Shown: positions 42,827 to 57,479, counted from the first letter of the stretch. The stretch: DNA of 64,000 nt from Gongronella butleri (GCA_025201375.1 JAIWZP010000039.1:124001-188000), one strand, 5' to 3'. Notes: generated by a model from the sequence alone, not told the origin. Numbers and translations are program-made.

Positions 42827-45622
42827 TTGTTCTTTTTTTCTTTTTGCTTCATTTCCCCCACGCCATACTTGCACAATTAGACACCCACGCACCCAACCCT
42901 ATTTTTTTATTTTTTTTCTTACAAAGTGCCCCTGATTCTGCTGCTTTTTTTTCCTGACCCCACCGTCCCCAATTGATGATACCTTTGCCTGTTCAGTGGG
43001 CTGCTCCCTATCCCTCTATTTTTTTTTTTTTTTTTTGCTTGCTTTTCCCCCTTTTTTTTCCCGCCCTATGACCTTTTGTCTCTTATATGTACCATTGTTT
43101 CCCAATTTTTTATGACCCACACACGTACCCCCCACTTGGATGATGAATGAATGATGATGATGATCATGACGCGTTTTTTCAATTTTTGTCCCTGTATGAT
43201 ATTGTTTCTTGATCCCCTCCCTCCTGCTTGCCATGTTTCCCTCTTAGACACCAGTTTCCCTTTCCCTCTAACCAATGGCTAATTGTATGCCTTGTTCTTA
43301 TGCTCCCCGTTAGTCAGTTTATATCCCATTCTCCTTTTTGTATAGTTTTCAAAGTCGTTGCAGGCATCCCTTCTCCCTCTCCCCTTGCTCGATCAATGCA
43401 GGCAAGACGAAGCAGCCCACTGAAATAATAAAAAAAAATCTTGACACTACAATTTGGGTTTAAGGAGACGAGTTCTCCCCCTCTTTGCTCACTATTTTGC
43501 CCCCCTTTCCCTTTTCCTGAGTCTCAATGGCTGAAGGAATCCACTGGCAACTCCATTATCGAGATAGTAAGCGCGGGAATCCAGGGACAACATGTAGCCT
43601 GCGTGGGATTTCTACAACGTGCACCTTAGCAACGTGCATGTGCCCGTGATCTTTCTTTTTTTTTAATATGCGGTAAAAAATTAAAAAAAAAAAAAAAAAA
43701 GGCCTGACCGTATTCCATCCATCCCTTTCTTGCAAGAGCAAAATTCATCCGATGGACAGTCATTCTTCCGTAAGTCAAAAAATCATTGAATTGTAGCGTC
43801 AGTCTCTCCAAAAAAAAAAAAAAAAAAAGACCTCCCCATTGTGCAAAGGCGCACGATGACGTGGTTCTCTTGCTACTTCTTTTGTCTCCCCATCGAGACG
43901 CAGGTTGCGCGTGGTCGGTCACACACGCATTATCCTTGTTGGCAGCTTGGTCTAATCGTCAATTGCTTTTTTTATTCATTTTAGATTGTTTCCCCGGCAT
44001 TGGCGCTGTCCTCCTCCTCTCCATTTTTTTTTTTTTTTTTTTTTTTTGTGATGCACACATGCAAGCAAGAATTACCATGAGGCTGGTCTGAGATTTTTTT
44101 GGTTCAGGGAGCCATTTTCCAAGCAACAATCAAGTACGAAAAAAAAGCTATATGATCGGGAGACCTGCACCTCCATTCATGCGCACCCTGAAATTAAGGA
44201 GGCGAGCCCTTTGTCGTTCTTCTCTCTCTCTCTCTCTCTCTCCCTCCCATTTGTTTTTTTATCCACTTTAGGTGACAATTCCTCGCCCACGTCACATGTA
44301 TTTTGTACAAAACACGGCCCATGAACTCATGGCTCGTTCAATCCGAGGGACTGGATACCTTGTCGATGGCCTTTGATGTTTGTTTATGCAAGGCTGCCTA
44401 AAAGCACGAGATTATCATACGCCAATGGGCGCCAATAGCATGGTTGCACCGCATTTGCGTTGGCCCATGCTGAGAAAAAAAAACATGCGATGAATTCGTT
44501 GAATTTATGTTGACGTTTGACGACGGGCATCTAGAACCGTCGTGTAGCGATCTTTGCATCCTCCATGGGTGCCAAGTGTCGGGTTGCACAGCAGATCTGG
44601 GCGGAATTCAGGCAAAAATTAGCGTGAAATTGCAAAATGGGACGTTTCGCCAGCATTTAGCTGCTTCGAATTGCCTTTTGTGTGCACACACAGACGGTCG
44701 CACAGCAGACTGCAACAAGTGCAAGGCCCGACTTGGCCACGCGATACGAAGAAATGGGCAACGTCCCTGCCAACCCCTTTGTCCGACTTTTACAAGAATT
44801 TCGAGCAAAACCCCGCTGCAGGCGTGTCGTGCACTTCATGCACGGATCATCCCAATTGGCAATGGGCGACGCCATCGTTTTGCTTTTTTTATCGATTGCA
44901 TTGACGATGAGCGAGATCGACTCTTTCTTGAATCTGAAAAGACTAAAAAAAGAGCAAACGCATCAAAAGTAGGTTCAATGGCTCCAATTAAGGTTACCAG
45001 AGAAGCATCGGCTAGTAGCATCGACAGGGAGGAAGGATGCTCATGGCTAGTTTGTTTCAAGATCCTCTTTTTTTTTTATTTTTCGCCCATCAGGGGTGGG
45101 AAAGTAGGATTTTGGTGCGGGGAGGGGGGGGGAGAGCACGGGGATGTCATCACTTGCGTTTCGTTGCAATTACGAGATCGACGCCCCACTTTAGCGCAAA
45201 GGGCCCCTTTTGCCATAGGATTTACAATTGTCGTGGGCGCAATTCCTTTGCCACCCCCTTTTTTCACTTTTTCCCCTCTCTCGACGGCCAATTCCCATTG
45301 CCATTGGTATTTTAACGATGGATAGACGTCATACTTTTAAGGTGAGGGGGGGTGCTCACGCTCTGAGGGGCATGTTTGTGAGCCTGACACCTGGTGTGCA
45401 CGTCAATTCGGCTAGCACGCCGGCCCGCAGCACAAAGCGTAACAAAATGCGGGCATGAGACGAAGAAGGGGGAAGGGCATTATGCTGACGATGCTTTTTA
45501 ATTATGGTTGGAAAGACAATGGACTTCTTTGTATCATTTTTCTTCTTTTTTGCTCTCGGTGTCTGTTATTTTTTTTTCTTTATTTCATTATTTCTTTTTT
45601 TTTTTCATTTCAATTGCCCCAC
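42827..45622. other. No supported gene
   Basis: First ~600 bases are T/C-rich and probably include the 3' UTR of the preceding gene (AATAA-rich at ~43425). Long A and T runs at 43020, 43682, 43811 and 44028. A (TC)n microsatellite lies at about 44221-44243. ORFs at 44.5-45.3 kb were examined and not accepted. Confidence 0.6.
44221..44243. repeat. TC dinucleotide microsatellite
   Basis: About eleven uninterrupted TC units in a pyrimidine-rich context. Confidence 0.9.
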
Positions 45623-46204
45623 ATGGAGTCTTGTCGCCACGCCGCCACGGCAAGTTCTGAGCCGTCATCTTCCAAGGGGATTGGCCTGGCGGCGCCGACA
45701 CCGCTGTTTCACGCGTGTCGGCACGATCAAGTGCCCAGGCCGCCTCCGTCGGCGGAGCGGCCGGCACTCGCACGCACGTACACGATGGATAACGAGGAAA
45801 AGGCCGTGACACCCACGACAACTGTCAGCACATCGTCGACGACACAATTCTCGCCTGTTTCCACGGCCGTGGGGTCCACATCGACGTTGCAAAAGGCGGC
45901 GCGTGATGTGAGCCCGAAAAAGCGCGTCAAGCGCTGGCTCATGGCGTGTGTAATGGTGACTGTCGGCCTGTTGATCGCGCTCACCTTTATTTTCATCGGT
46001 CTCGGGCGCGCATTCCAGACGCAGGCAGCACCGGCCTCGTCTTCGCCCTCTTTTTCATCAAATGCTGGTACCACGGCTTCATCGGCCATTGGCACCGCCG
46101 CCGCTGCTACCAAGCCCTTGCCGCCCAGTCATGCCACGCTCACACTCACGCAGACCATCCACGCCACACACGTCACTGTCACAATGACCACAACACACGT
46201 GTGA
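45623..46204 (+). CDS. Unrecognised Ser/Thr-rich single-pass membrane protein
   Basis: Single exon, 193 residues, from the ATG after a long T-rich leader. No family recognised. Residues 1-110 are hydrophilic, Ser/Thr/Pro-rich. A basic KKRVKRW precedes one strong membrane span, LMACVMVTVGLLIALTFIFIGLG. The C-terminal ~70 residues are Ser/Thr/Ala-rich, with a repeating TLTQTIHATHVTVTMTTTH tail. Positive charges before the span and an O-glycosylation-type tail suggest a type II plasma-membrane or secretory-pathway protein. Confidence 0.7.
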   Translation: MESCRHAATASSEPSSSKGIGLAAPTPLFHACRHDQVPRPPPSAERPALARTYTMDNEEKAVTPTTTVSTSSTTQFSPVSTAVGSTSTLQKAARDVSPKKRVKRWLMACVMVTVGLLIALTFIFIGLGRAFQTQAAPASSSPSFSSNAGTTASSAIGTAAAATKPLPPSHATLTLTQTIHATHVTVTMTTTHV

Positions 46205-46508
46205 CAAACCATCCAATTCATCTTTTTTTCCATAATTGCGCGTACCCGCGCACCTTGTAAATAGACTCTTCTCGCACGTACACACGCATAAAATAGGATA
46301 TTATACACCCCATCCATGAAAGCGCCCTTGGCAACCCAATTGCCACGAAACAAGCGCCAAAAAAGAAAAAAGAAAAGAAAATAGGAAGAAAAGACTTTTA
46401 CCACGAAAATAAACCGAAAACCAACATCTAGTATGGGAAAAAGATGATAAAAAAAGGGGGGGTGGGTGGAAAGAGGGGATGATGCTGCGAGAAATTTGTA
46501 CAAATGAA
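46205..46508. other. Convergent 3' region before Snu114
   Basis: 3' flanks of the membrane protein gene and of Snu114, which converge. No element recognised beyond A-rich runs. Confidence 0.5.
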
Positions 46509-49500
46509 TCAAAGGTTCGATTGGGCTGCGCCAAGGATGTCGCTTTCCGCCAACGCAAGAAGCATGGGATCGTCAAAGTACTTTGTGATGCTAACGTCCT
46601 CGGACAGACCCTGGAAAAGCGCGTAAAAAAAAAAAGAAATGAAATGAAAAGAAGAATGAGCAAAAAGCGCGACGGCCATTTTTTCCTTTTTTTTCTTGGT
46701 TTTTTTTTTTTTTTTTTTTTTTGCTTGCTGTTTTTACCTTTCGTCTTCTAGTCTTGACCATAAAGTCACGAGCAAGCTGCTGCGCGGTGCTTGTTTCGAG
46801 GGGCTTGAGAACAATGGAGGCATCCAGGGGGTCGCCAGGGACGATTTGCCAATGGTCAAATGCCTGTTGGCAAAACGCTTGGCCCTGGGTGTGCGTTCGC
46901 AGATCGGTTTCAAACCCAAACGAGTCGATCACGGGGATATAAGCTTTGACAGTGTAGAGTGGCGAGCCGGCCTTGGGCACATCTGCCGTCACGTGGCCTC
47001 TCCTTCGCTGCAGCACCGCGTACACGGCCGACACGCAGTCCGCAGGCGCTTGGATCTCCACGTAATTAACAGGCTCCATCAAGCGCGGCGTGGCCGTCAA
47101 AAACGACGAATAACACACGCGACGCGCCGTGGGGATGATTTGACCGCCACCACGGTGAATTGGCTCGTCAGCAAGAACAGCGTCGATGATCTTGAACTTG
47201 ACACCACGGATGGCTATGGGAAGAAAAAAGGGGGGGAAAAGGAAAATTCGTAAGAAAAATGGTCATCCCATGGTAAAATGAAATGGACACGTCAAAACAT
47301 GAATTGGCTTGTTGTCGAGCTGAAATGACACGTCACGGGCATTTTAAACGCGTCGCAAGCTGAATTGGCGCGTCTTTTCTTTTTTCTTTCTTCATTTTGG
47401 GTTCTTACGTTCATCACACAAGGGGCCCTCGCGTGTGCCCCATTGGAAACCTTGGCGCATCGAGTCCTTGACAGAGTAGAGCAGCTTTTTATCAACCTCC
47501 GTGGGCAGCGTGTCATCGAGCAAGACGTTGGGGCCCATGTCGTCGGGGCCAAAGGCCCAGATCGACCGTGTTGCCAGCACATCCCAGCCAAAGTGCTCTT
47601 CAAGGTACCCGCCAAGCTTGCTGGCTGGCCAATGCAGATTGATCTTGCCGCCCTCAATGGCATCTGGTAGACCACGTTCCATGGGCTCGGCAATAAAGGA
47701 CAGCTTGTTCCTGCAGGCGATGACGAAAAAAAAAAAAAAACGGCGAGCAATTAGCAAAAAAAAAAAAAAAAAGACGTTTTTTTGTTATGTTTTGACTTTT
47801 TTTTTCCTTACTTTTTGTTTGGCGTCTCGGCAAAGCACTTTAATGCGGATGTTTCGACGACTGTTTCGCAGAATCGAACGACGGGATCCGAGACCTTGAT
47901 TTCAATTTCTGCGTACATGCGTCTAAGATCGTGGAGGATGCAGTCGACGTACATTTCGCCTGCGCCGAGGATGATATGCTCACCGGATTCCTCGACCTTT
48001 GTGATGACCATAGGGTAGCTCTTGTTGATCTTGCGGATGCCCTCGAGCATCTTTGGCAGCTCGGACGGGTTCATTGGCTCGATGGCGATCTTGAGGGAAG
48101 CGACGGCCGGGAAGCGAAGCGGGCGGAAGATGTAATTGTCGCCTGCGGTGGCCTTGTGGTCGACGATGGTGGCTGTTTTGGTGATGGAGCTGTCGACACC
48201 GCCGAGGAGGACCCAGCCGCCCGCGGGGACGCCATCGACAGGGATGCGATAACGCGATTGGAAGATCCACGTGTCCGACACACGCTGGACCATCATATCT
48301 TCCTCATCGTCAATCGAATAGCCCTCACCAAGCACGCGCACAATCTGCCCTGCCGTCACCGTGCCGCTCATCACGCGTCCAAACGCGTCAAACTCCGTGG
48401 CTTCCTTGTTGTTGTACAATTTCGTCACATGGATCATCAATGGGCCATCTGCCTTGCATGCGCGCATCGACGTTGCATACGCGTCATCCAGAGGGCCAGA
48501 ATACAGGCTGCTGATCTTTTGATCCGCATTGGCCAACGGCGACGGCAAGTGACGCACAACCATATCCACAAACCCAGTAGGTGGGCCAAAGAATCGCGAA
48601 AGAACAAGACGCAGCAACGGCTTGACATTAAGCGCGAATTCCTTTTCCTTGAGATGGATACCAAGCGTGCGCAACGTGCGCTTCAGGTCTTGTTGGTCCT
48701 CACCGAGCACCTGAAAAAAACGTTTTAGCCAATTTTGCCATTTTCTCCCCATGTTTTTTCTTGTTTTACCTGAGAATACAGCTTGTAAAGCGGCTCGAGG
48801 ATAAAGTGAACAAAGGAGCGTTTGCTGGTGCCTTCCTGGGACTTGCGATGGAACGAGCCCTTTTCAGGGTTGTAAAACACGTCGCCCCACAGACGTTCGG
48901 CGAATTGGACATAGTCAATTTCCTCCTCTATAAATGTATGAAAACAAGAAGAACGAAAGAATAAGTGGGGGAGTGTGACGCGGCAAAAGAGGCGTTGATT
49001 AAGACGCGTCATGTCGACATTCATGCAAAAACGCGTTTTTTACCATAAGAGTCCGTGTACAATTTGGCAAAGGAGCGCAAATTGAAGCACCAGCCGGTCA
49101 GACTGGAGGCAAAGCACACATTGCCGCGCTCGGGCGATAACCGGATATTCTCGCCACCAGGTGTTTTTCTGCATAAAGAAAAAAAGGCGGAATAAAAGGG
49201 TCAATGGAGGCCAATTGATGCGTGGATGCTTGCTTACTTGATGATTTGGTTGACTTCTTCAATGGTGTAGCGCAGCTTAAAGTAGGCGTCGGAGGGGGGC
49301 AACTTGAGCTCGAGGATCAGACGGTCGACCTTGTTGATGACAAGCGTAAGAGGGATGCCTTCCTGGATACACAGACGAATGATGCGCTCCGTGTTGACCA
49401 TGACGCCTTCGACAGCATCGACAAGCAACACGGCACCGTCGGCAAGACGCAGCGCAGCGACAATCTCGTCGATAAAATCGGTGTGGCCGGGCGTGTCCAT

Positions 49501-50364
49501 CGTGTTGAGCACATACGACTTGTCATTGAGATCCTGCATCACAAACGTCATGGGCATGCTCTTGAGACTGATGCCACGCTCGCGCTCTACGATGTGTGTA
49601 TCGGTATATCGTTTCTAAAATCATTCGAAAAAAGCAAGAAATGAGCGAATTGACGCGCTTTTGATCCCCATTTTCGTTTTTTTATCTTTTTTTTTCAGTC
49701 GCGTACGGGCTGCTCCGGATCAAGAGGCGTGTCAGGGTGGGTCTCTGCAACGAGCATATCGAGGAACGAGGTTTTGCCGTGGTGCAGGTGGCCAAGGATG
49801 GCAATGTTGCGCGTCAAATCAGGCAAATTCATCAAATCCATCATGAACCTATGAAAAAGAGCGCGTCAATTCACGTGTTTGATGTTTTTTTTCTGGTCGA
49901 CGTACTCCTTTTTAAAGGTGGTGTAGGGCAGATCAGATTCCTGGACCATGAATTTGCGCTGCTCGACGGGCTTGATGATGGGTTCGGACAAAGGTTGCGT
50001 GTCTTCTTCCTGGACAAGTGCCTCGACCTCGGTGCCATACACCTCCTCGGCCGAAGGATAATACTTTTTGTCCTCGTGCAGCACGACCTGACTCTCAGGG
50101 ATATCTAATATAAAAAAAAAACACGTATGAGGCGTTGCATGCGCGCAAAATGTCTTTTTTTTTTCTGTCTCTCTCGTTACCTTGACGACGCATCAAGGCC
50201 GATCCGCTCGCTTCCTCCATCTCTTCATCTTGGTCGTCTTGCAGATCGTCCGCGTCAAGATCCTCTTGCACAAAGTCTTGCTCGATATTCATATCATCAT
50301 CCTCCTCCTCTTCGAGGTCAGGACCAATATAGTTGCCGAATTCGTCGTAAAGAGAGTCGTCCAT
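46509..50364 (-). CDS. SNU114: U5 snRNP GTPase Snu114 (EFTUD2)
   Basis: Ten exons: 50364-50181, 50104-49906, 49848-49707, 49614-49238, 49168-49044, 48927-48770, 48710-47812, 47710-47409, 47213-46738 and 46610-46509; all in phase, 987 residues. EF-2-like GTPase of the U5 snRNP that controls spliceosome activation and disassembly with Brr2 and Prp8. Acidic N-terminal extension (EEEEDDDMN) typical of Snu114 rather than EF-2. G1 GHLHHGKT (147-154), G3 DTPGH (215-219), G4 NKVD (269-272). Later domains carry the EF-2 order, with [28 protein letters not shown] and [18 protein letters not shown]. The C-terminus ends in [17 protein letters not shown], also Snu114-like. No histidine-diphthamide loop of EF-2. 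Complete. Confidence 0.96.
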
Positions 50365-52018
50365 GGTGTAAAAGGATCGGAAAGAGAAAGAAAAAGAAGA
50401 AAAAAATCAAGTGGAAGAAAAGAAAAAAGTGAGAGAGAGCAAGGCAAAAGAAAAGAAAAACAAGCAGAAAACACCGACCAGCAAGCCTTTCTTGTATGAA
50501 TTGGCCACTTTTTTTTTTTCACCCTGCAAGCGGCTATTTGCCTTGGACTTTGGGTGTGGTGTATCTTTTTTTGCCACACGTTGCTCCAATGGCACGGCAA
50601 CAATAGGGACATTGTTGTCACGCACCTTTTTTTTTTGCGCCTCCTATCGTGCAAGGGGCTCAATTTGACTGCCATTGGGCGCGGGCCCTCTAAATTGACA
50701 ATGCTGCTGTGAGATCTCAAAGTTTTGAGTCCGCCGCAAGGAGAATCGCAAACCTGGCAAGCTCGAGCAATAAGGTTATTGAGAACGTGATGCAACACCC
50801 TCATTGTTCTTGCAACTGGCTCAGAAAAAAAAAGAGCATCCGCTGAGTACGATCATCCCGAGAATGAACAAAGAAGAGAGCGACAAAGAGCGACGTATGG
50901 TATGGGCCCTTGATGCCACGCATTTTAAAATAGAAAACGTATCGGCAGCACGTGTCATCTAATTGTTTAAAACCAACAATATAAAAAATAACAGGGCTGA
51001 GATGGGGAAGGAGGGCGTTTCCATGGCGAAACCAAGGGGAAGGGGCGCTTTTTTTTTTCTCTTTTTTGTTGCAACTTTGTGTCTTTTTCTTCTCTTTTTC
51101 TTGTTGCGCTGAGCAATTGTCCTTGTTACGGGCGGAAAGGTCGCCTGTTTTCGTTTTTGTTTGTTTACAGCCGTCTCCTGAAGGCAAATGGGTGTGCAGG
51201 GTGCCATTGCAGACAAATTGGCCCTGGTGGCACAGAGGCTGCCTATGACGTTTGTGTGGAATCAGCTTGTGCGACGGAGAATGGCTCTTTTCTCGCCCTT
51301 TTTCTCACTGCGTGGTCTCCTTTTGGCCCCGCCGTATAAATTAGGGGGATCGTCACCCTTTATTCCTCCCTTTTTTTTTTTTTTTCTCTTTTCCTTCTCT
51401 CTTTCTTTGCTTGCTTTGCTTCTCTATCTTTTGTTCTTTTTTTTGTTTCTCTTTCTCGTTTTTTCCCCTCTTTCTCGCTTTCTTTTTTGATTGCTGCTGC
51501 TTCTTGCTGCTCCATTCCACACGGCCCATCCACCTAATTTCCAGCCATCGCCGAATTCACACGCAGCTTGTCCCGCCACTAACCCACACGCAAGCGAAAC
51601 ACGCCTCTCACTTGCCTTTTCCCTCTCCCCCCCTCTCGACAAGTGTCTCTCTTTTTTTCTCTCTCACGCTCTTTCCACCTCCTTCGCGGCGTGCACAATC
51701 CAAATTAACGTGCCCTTCCCCAAGTGCGAATACTATTTTTTGTTATTGTTGACTGTTCGTTAACCCCACAAGCGCCCAATTCATTGATCTTGGCAGCCCG
51801 CCCTTGCCCCTTTTTTTTCGTGTGGACCCAGCTCTTTCTCTCTTTGTCTGCCTCCCTTTTCCCCTCTTTTTCTCTCCCCCCTGAATCCGCGGGCGCCTGA
51901 CATCCCATCTTCCCCCCTCATCCGTCGTCATCCTCATCTCTCCCCGTTTTTGTGTTTTTACTTTTTCCCACTCTTTGTCACCCTCCCCCCCCCTCATCAA
52001 ATCTAATTATCCACTTCA
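50365..52018. other. Divergent intergenic: Snu114 and PKA promoters
   Basis: No supported ORF. The Snu114 side is A/G-rich on the + strand. The PKA side has a TATA box at 51335 and about 650 bases of CT-rich leader. Confidence 0.65.
51335..51340 (+). promoter_or_regulatory. TATA box upstream of the PKA catalytic gene
   Basis: TATAAA in GCCGTATAAATTAGG, followed by a pyrimidine-rich leader to the ATG at 52019. Confidence 0.5.
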
Positions 52019-53915
<1,897 letters not shown>

Positions 53916-54262
53916 ATTTTCCCTCTCTCTTTCTCTGCATCTGTGTTTCCTCTCCCCTCTCCCCCATCCCCCACACCCATTGATTTCCCCCCATTGTAGT
54001 TTTTTATTGCGTGTCCCCCTCCTTTTCATCTTGTGCTACTATTTGCTCTGACCCCCTTGCTCTTTCCTTTTTGCCAATTCCCGCTTTTTCTCCCCTCTCT
54101 TGTTCTCTTTGTGATGATGTATCTAAATCATACGCTACTCCTTACCAGCCTTTTATATTTAATGCACCCTTTGCCCCGCTCATAATAAACTCTCATTCCA
54201 CAAAGATCCCAACCCATTGGAAACGCGTCGCAAAATGGATGAAAAAAGCGTGCATGTAATAA
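53916..54262. other. Convergent 3' region between PKA and Rmd1-like gene
   Basis: CT-rich 3' UTR of the PKA gene with AATAAA at 54184. Nothing else recognised. Confidence 0.6.
54184..54189 (+). terminator. AATAAA poly(A) signal, PKA gene
   Basis: Canonical hexamer in CATAATAAACTC, 269 bases after the stop. Confidence 0.55.
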
Positions 54263-56012
54263 TTACGAATGAGACAAACTAAAGGCGTCGACGGTTGTCG
54301 TGATCACCGCAACCACAATTTCCATGGCAATGAGCCAAATGACGATCCATTCGAGGTGCTCGCCTGCGCATAATATAAAAAAATGAGTCCAAAAGGGTCC
54401 GTGCCGCGTTAAAAAAGTGACATTCTTACCGTGCGAGCTATTCAAATGGTCCTTGAGCATCTCCAACAGGTCGCTGATGACCTCGACACGCTGATTCAGC
54501 AACTCGACGCGCTGCGAAATCTCTAGGTAGCTCCTGATCGCGCTGTACAGAGGCTCAAGGGCGGGCTCGGACCAGAAAATCTCGGGCGTGTCCAGGATGT
54601 TGGACACCAGGTTCACATTGATCCGCATAATGAAGAGCTGCCCGATTTTCTTGGTGATGGCCGTTCTGCAGGCGCAAAAAAATAAAAGGTGAGCAAAACC
54701 TGCTCGCAATTTTAGCCAATGCGCACAACAATTGCTACCTTGACATCTGGATATTGCCGCTCTCGGCCATGACTTGGGGAATATACTTGGTTTCATTGAT
54801 TGTATCGTCGATCAAGCGCTCAAACAGGGTCATCTTGACGCTCTGCGCAATGGCATGCGCAATTGTCAGCTTGACAAGGTAATTTGACGCATGGCGCAGC
54901 GTGATGATGTCATTGTATATCCTGAGGAAGAAAAAAAAAAAACAAATCAGCCCCATTTGCCGCTTTTCCCAATGTTTTTCCTTTTTTTTTTTTTTTCTTG
55001 GCTTGCCTGGGCTGGTAGCTCTCGTCGTAATAATAATTGAATTCCTCCGTCTCGACATCATCGGCGTCTGCACAGAATAAAGGCAAAAAGGGTGTGGTCA
55101 ATGGCCAAAAGTGTCCCATCCTCGCTGTCTTTTTTAGGTTTGTCGCTTTTTTTTTTTTTTACCAAGTTTTTCCTCCTCAAAGGGTTCCAGGTCCTGCAAG
55201 ACGCGCTGCTCTTCAACCTCGGTCATGCCCCAAAAGACCACGACGCCATAGTCAAAAAGGAACATTTCAGGCGAACGGCGCTGCTCCAAAGATGTTTCTT
55301 GCTGCTGCTGCTGTTGCTGTTGCTGCTCATCCTTTTTGGGCGGACCATAGCCAAGGCTATACGGCGTGTACAGGCTGGATCAAAAGCATTTGTTAGCCGA
55401 CTTGTGCCATTTTCCAATGCCCCCCCTGTACAAGATGGTTTACCACTCATCAAAGCGCTTGATGTGCGTGCCATTGGAACGTCGTTTGCTCTGCAAGTAC
55501 TTGGCAAGGCTGTCCATGCGATAGGCACTATTTTAAAAAAGTGGTCAATCATGGATTTGTTCATATGGCAATAAAAATTCAGCGTACGATGCAGTGCAAT
55601 AGGCCGTGACACGAGGCAATTCATCACGATTGATCTTGCTGAGTCGCTCAGCTTCTATCCTTGCGGAGCCATGGGGAATCTGTGCCAATTGAGTATAAAC
55701 ATCGGTATCTTCGGGCATGTACAGCGGTTCATTGTCCTCGTCGGGGAACAATTTGAGCTTTTGCGAGGTTTTTGTCGTGCGGTTGGGCTGCTTAGGCTTG
55801 GTCGTGCGTGTCATGGCCACCGGCACCGACGTCGTGCTCGCTGGCATCGTCACGGGCAGATGGAACGGCTGGTGTTTGCTGCCATAGTCCACACGGCCGT
55901 CCCCGGCGGTCGCCGTCGTACTGAGCAGCGGCGTCGTTGACGAGCGATCGAGACTGGGTGCCACAGGGTACCGACGGCGGCTAGAAGACATTCCGCTCGT
56001 ATGTGTTGACAT
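54263..56012 (-). CDS. Rmd1/DUF155 family membrane protein
   Basis: Seven exons: 56012-55588, 55527-55444, 55374-55163, 55067-55007, 54921-54739, 54665-54430 and 54363-54263; in phase, 433 residues. Intron 4 has a GC donor (AG|GCAAGC). The start could also be the in-frame ATG at 55991. Family marks: RVTAYCTAS-AYRMDSLAKYL, MFLFDYGVVVFWGM, then R-IYNDIITLRH, KLTIAHAIAQSVKMTLFE, and the C-terminal HLEWIVIWLIAMEIVVAVI, which is the conserved membrane anchor. An eight-Gln run lies near residue 190. Yeast Rmd1 and Rmd8 are needed for meiotic nuclear division; animal RMND1 acts at the mitochondrial ribosome. The location here is undecided; there is no obvious mitochondrial presequence. Confidence 0.92.
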
Positions 56013-56308
56013 AAAGGAGACGGGGGAAAAGTGAAAAAGTGTAAAAAAGCGTTTGTCGGTAAGGAGACAAAGAGACGAAAAGAGCGAGAGAACGAAAGAA
56101 GGGAACACCCGAGAATTTTTTCGACTCTTTCCGTTCTGCACGGCGGCCAATTGCCCCCCTCGTAGTTGCCTTTTTGGGCTGACAGCCTTCACTTTTTTTC
56201 TTTCTTTTTTTTTTTGTGTGCAACGCTCCACCAGGTGCAAAATTCCCTCCTGACAACACCCTCCATCTAGGAAATTCCCTCAAGTCCCGGCACGTAGGAC
56301 GAGTCAAA

Positions 56309-56542
56309 ATGTTGCCAGAGCTTCCTTTGGCTGCTTCATGGCGCTCATTTTTATTTTATTTTTTTTTCATTCTCTTGTGGACCGTGCCCCGACGCGCTTA
56401 TGCACCCAGCATGCGTATCAACAACGCGGGCTGCATTACTGTAACAAACAAAGCCGAATGCATCAATGACGTGAATCATGCAAAAGCGTCTCTTTTGTCC
56501 AATGATGCTTCAACGACCACTTTGCCCTTGATGACAACATGA
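56309..56542 (+). CDS. Small putative secreted protein (weak)
   Basis: A 77-residue ORF with a hydrophobic start resembling a signal peptide (SWRSFLFYFFFILLWTVPRRAYA) and a short tail with two Cys (GCITV, AECIND). No promoter or homologue can be shown. It could be chance. Confidence 0.3.
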   Translation: MLPELPLAASWRSFLFYFFFILLWTVPRRAYAPSMRINNAGCITVTNKAECINDVNHAKASLLSNDASTTTLPLMTT

Positions 56543-56754
56543 ATCAAGGGGCTTACAGTATTACGCCCAGATCTCGGCGTCTGATTGCTATTTTTCTACT
56601 TTCTGTGTAACCTGATTTGGCAATGGTAAATGGATGCCATTCTGTCAAATCCGCAGAGCCTATAAATAGCCTTTTTTTTTATGTCTTTTTTTCAAATTGC
56701 GTGTTTCTGACGTTTAATTCACATTGTCTGTTCGTGCAACTTGTTGACGACGAG

Positions 56755-56970
56755 ATGCTGCGGATGCAACTGGAAGCGCACGATGGCGTGGTGTACAATG
56801 TTCAATGTATATTATGCGAAAAACAAGTGCAACTTCATGAACGTGCCACACGCGCAAGAATTTCCATTTTTTTTTCCTTTACTCGCTGCTGGTCACTCCT
56901 CCTAATTGATCTTTTTAGCCGCATACGATTCTGCATAGAGCGTATCGTGATCTACTATTTTGTCGCTTGA
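56755..56970 (+). CDS. Short ORF with a CxxC, downstream of a TATA box (weak)
   Basis: TATAAATAG lies at about 56661. The ORF reads MLRMQLEAHDGVVYNVQCILCEK (two parts) then a basic HERATRARI, and continues into hydrophobic, T-rich sequence that may be an intron. The first ~40 residues look protein-like. I could not find a convincing next exon. Confidence 0.25.
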   Translation: MLRMQLEAHDGVVYNVQCILCEKQVQLHERATRARISIFFSFTRCWSLLLIDLFSRIRFCIERIVIYYFVA

Positions 56971-57479
56971 CTCGGAGTGCCATGGTGCCCAAAAAGAAAA
57001 AAAGTGTATATTGACGTCGATTTTTAGGCTTTCACCACGCTTCTTGGCGTATCTTTTCTCTGGACGGTCCTCCAAAATAAAAACCTACTACTGTATCATA
57101 CAGTACACAACAGAAGAACACACCATCTGCTATTTTTTTGCTTAGAGCGGATCACTAGTTCACTACTACCGGTACCTAGCTACCAAGCTACCAACCCACA
57201 ATGCCTGATGAAATGGAGCCTGTACTGTACAGTACGTGTAAAAAAAGAGTAAAACAGATTTTCCCTGCTGGCACAGAAGACAGAAGAACTTCAATTTTTG
57301 GAGTAACATTGTAAGATTCGAAGCTACCTTGATGCATTTGCATCAAGGCCAGTTGCCAGACTGTACAACAGTAATACTGTACTGTTGTACGTCAAATAAA
57401 AAATTACGGCAGTGCGCAAAAATACTGTACTGTAATTTTGTGCAAATTGAACATTTTCCTTTGGAAGAAACGTGATTTT

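Noticed and set aside
44507..45325. 272-codon ORF on the + strand
   Set aside because: Composition follows the local low-complexity DNA, the C-terminal part runs through T and G tracts, competing ORFs of similar size overlap, and no motif or domain is visible.
47931..48728. 265-codon ORF antisense to Snu114
   Set aside because: Shadow of the conserved Snu114 exon 7; GC-rich coding strand leaves the opposite frame open.
49866..50084. Separate small minus-strand gene
   Set aside because: It is exon 2 of Snu114 running into its intron.
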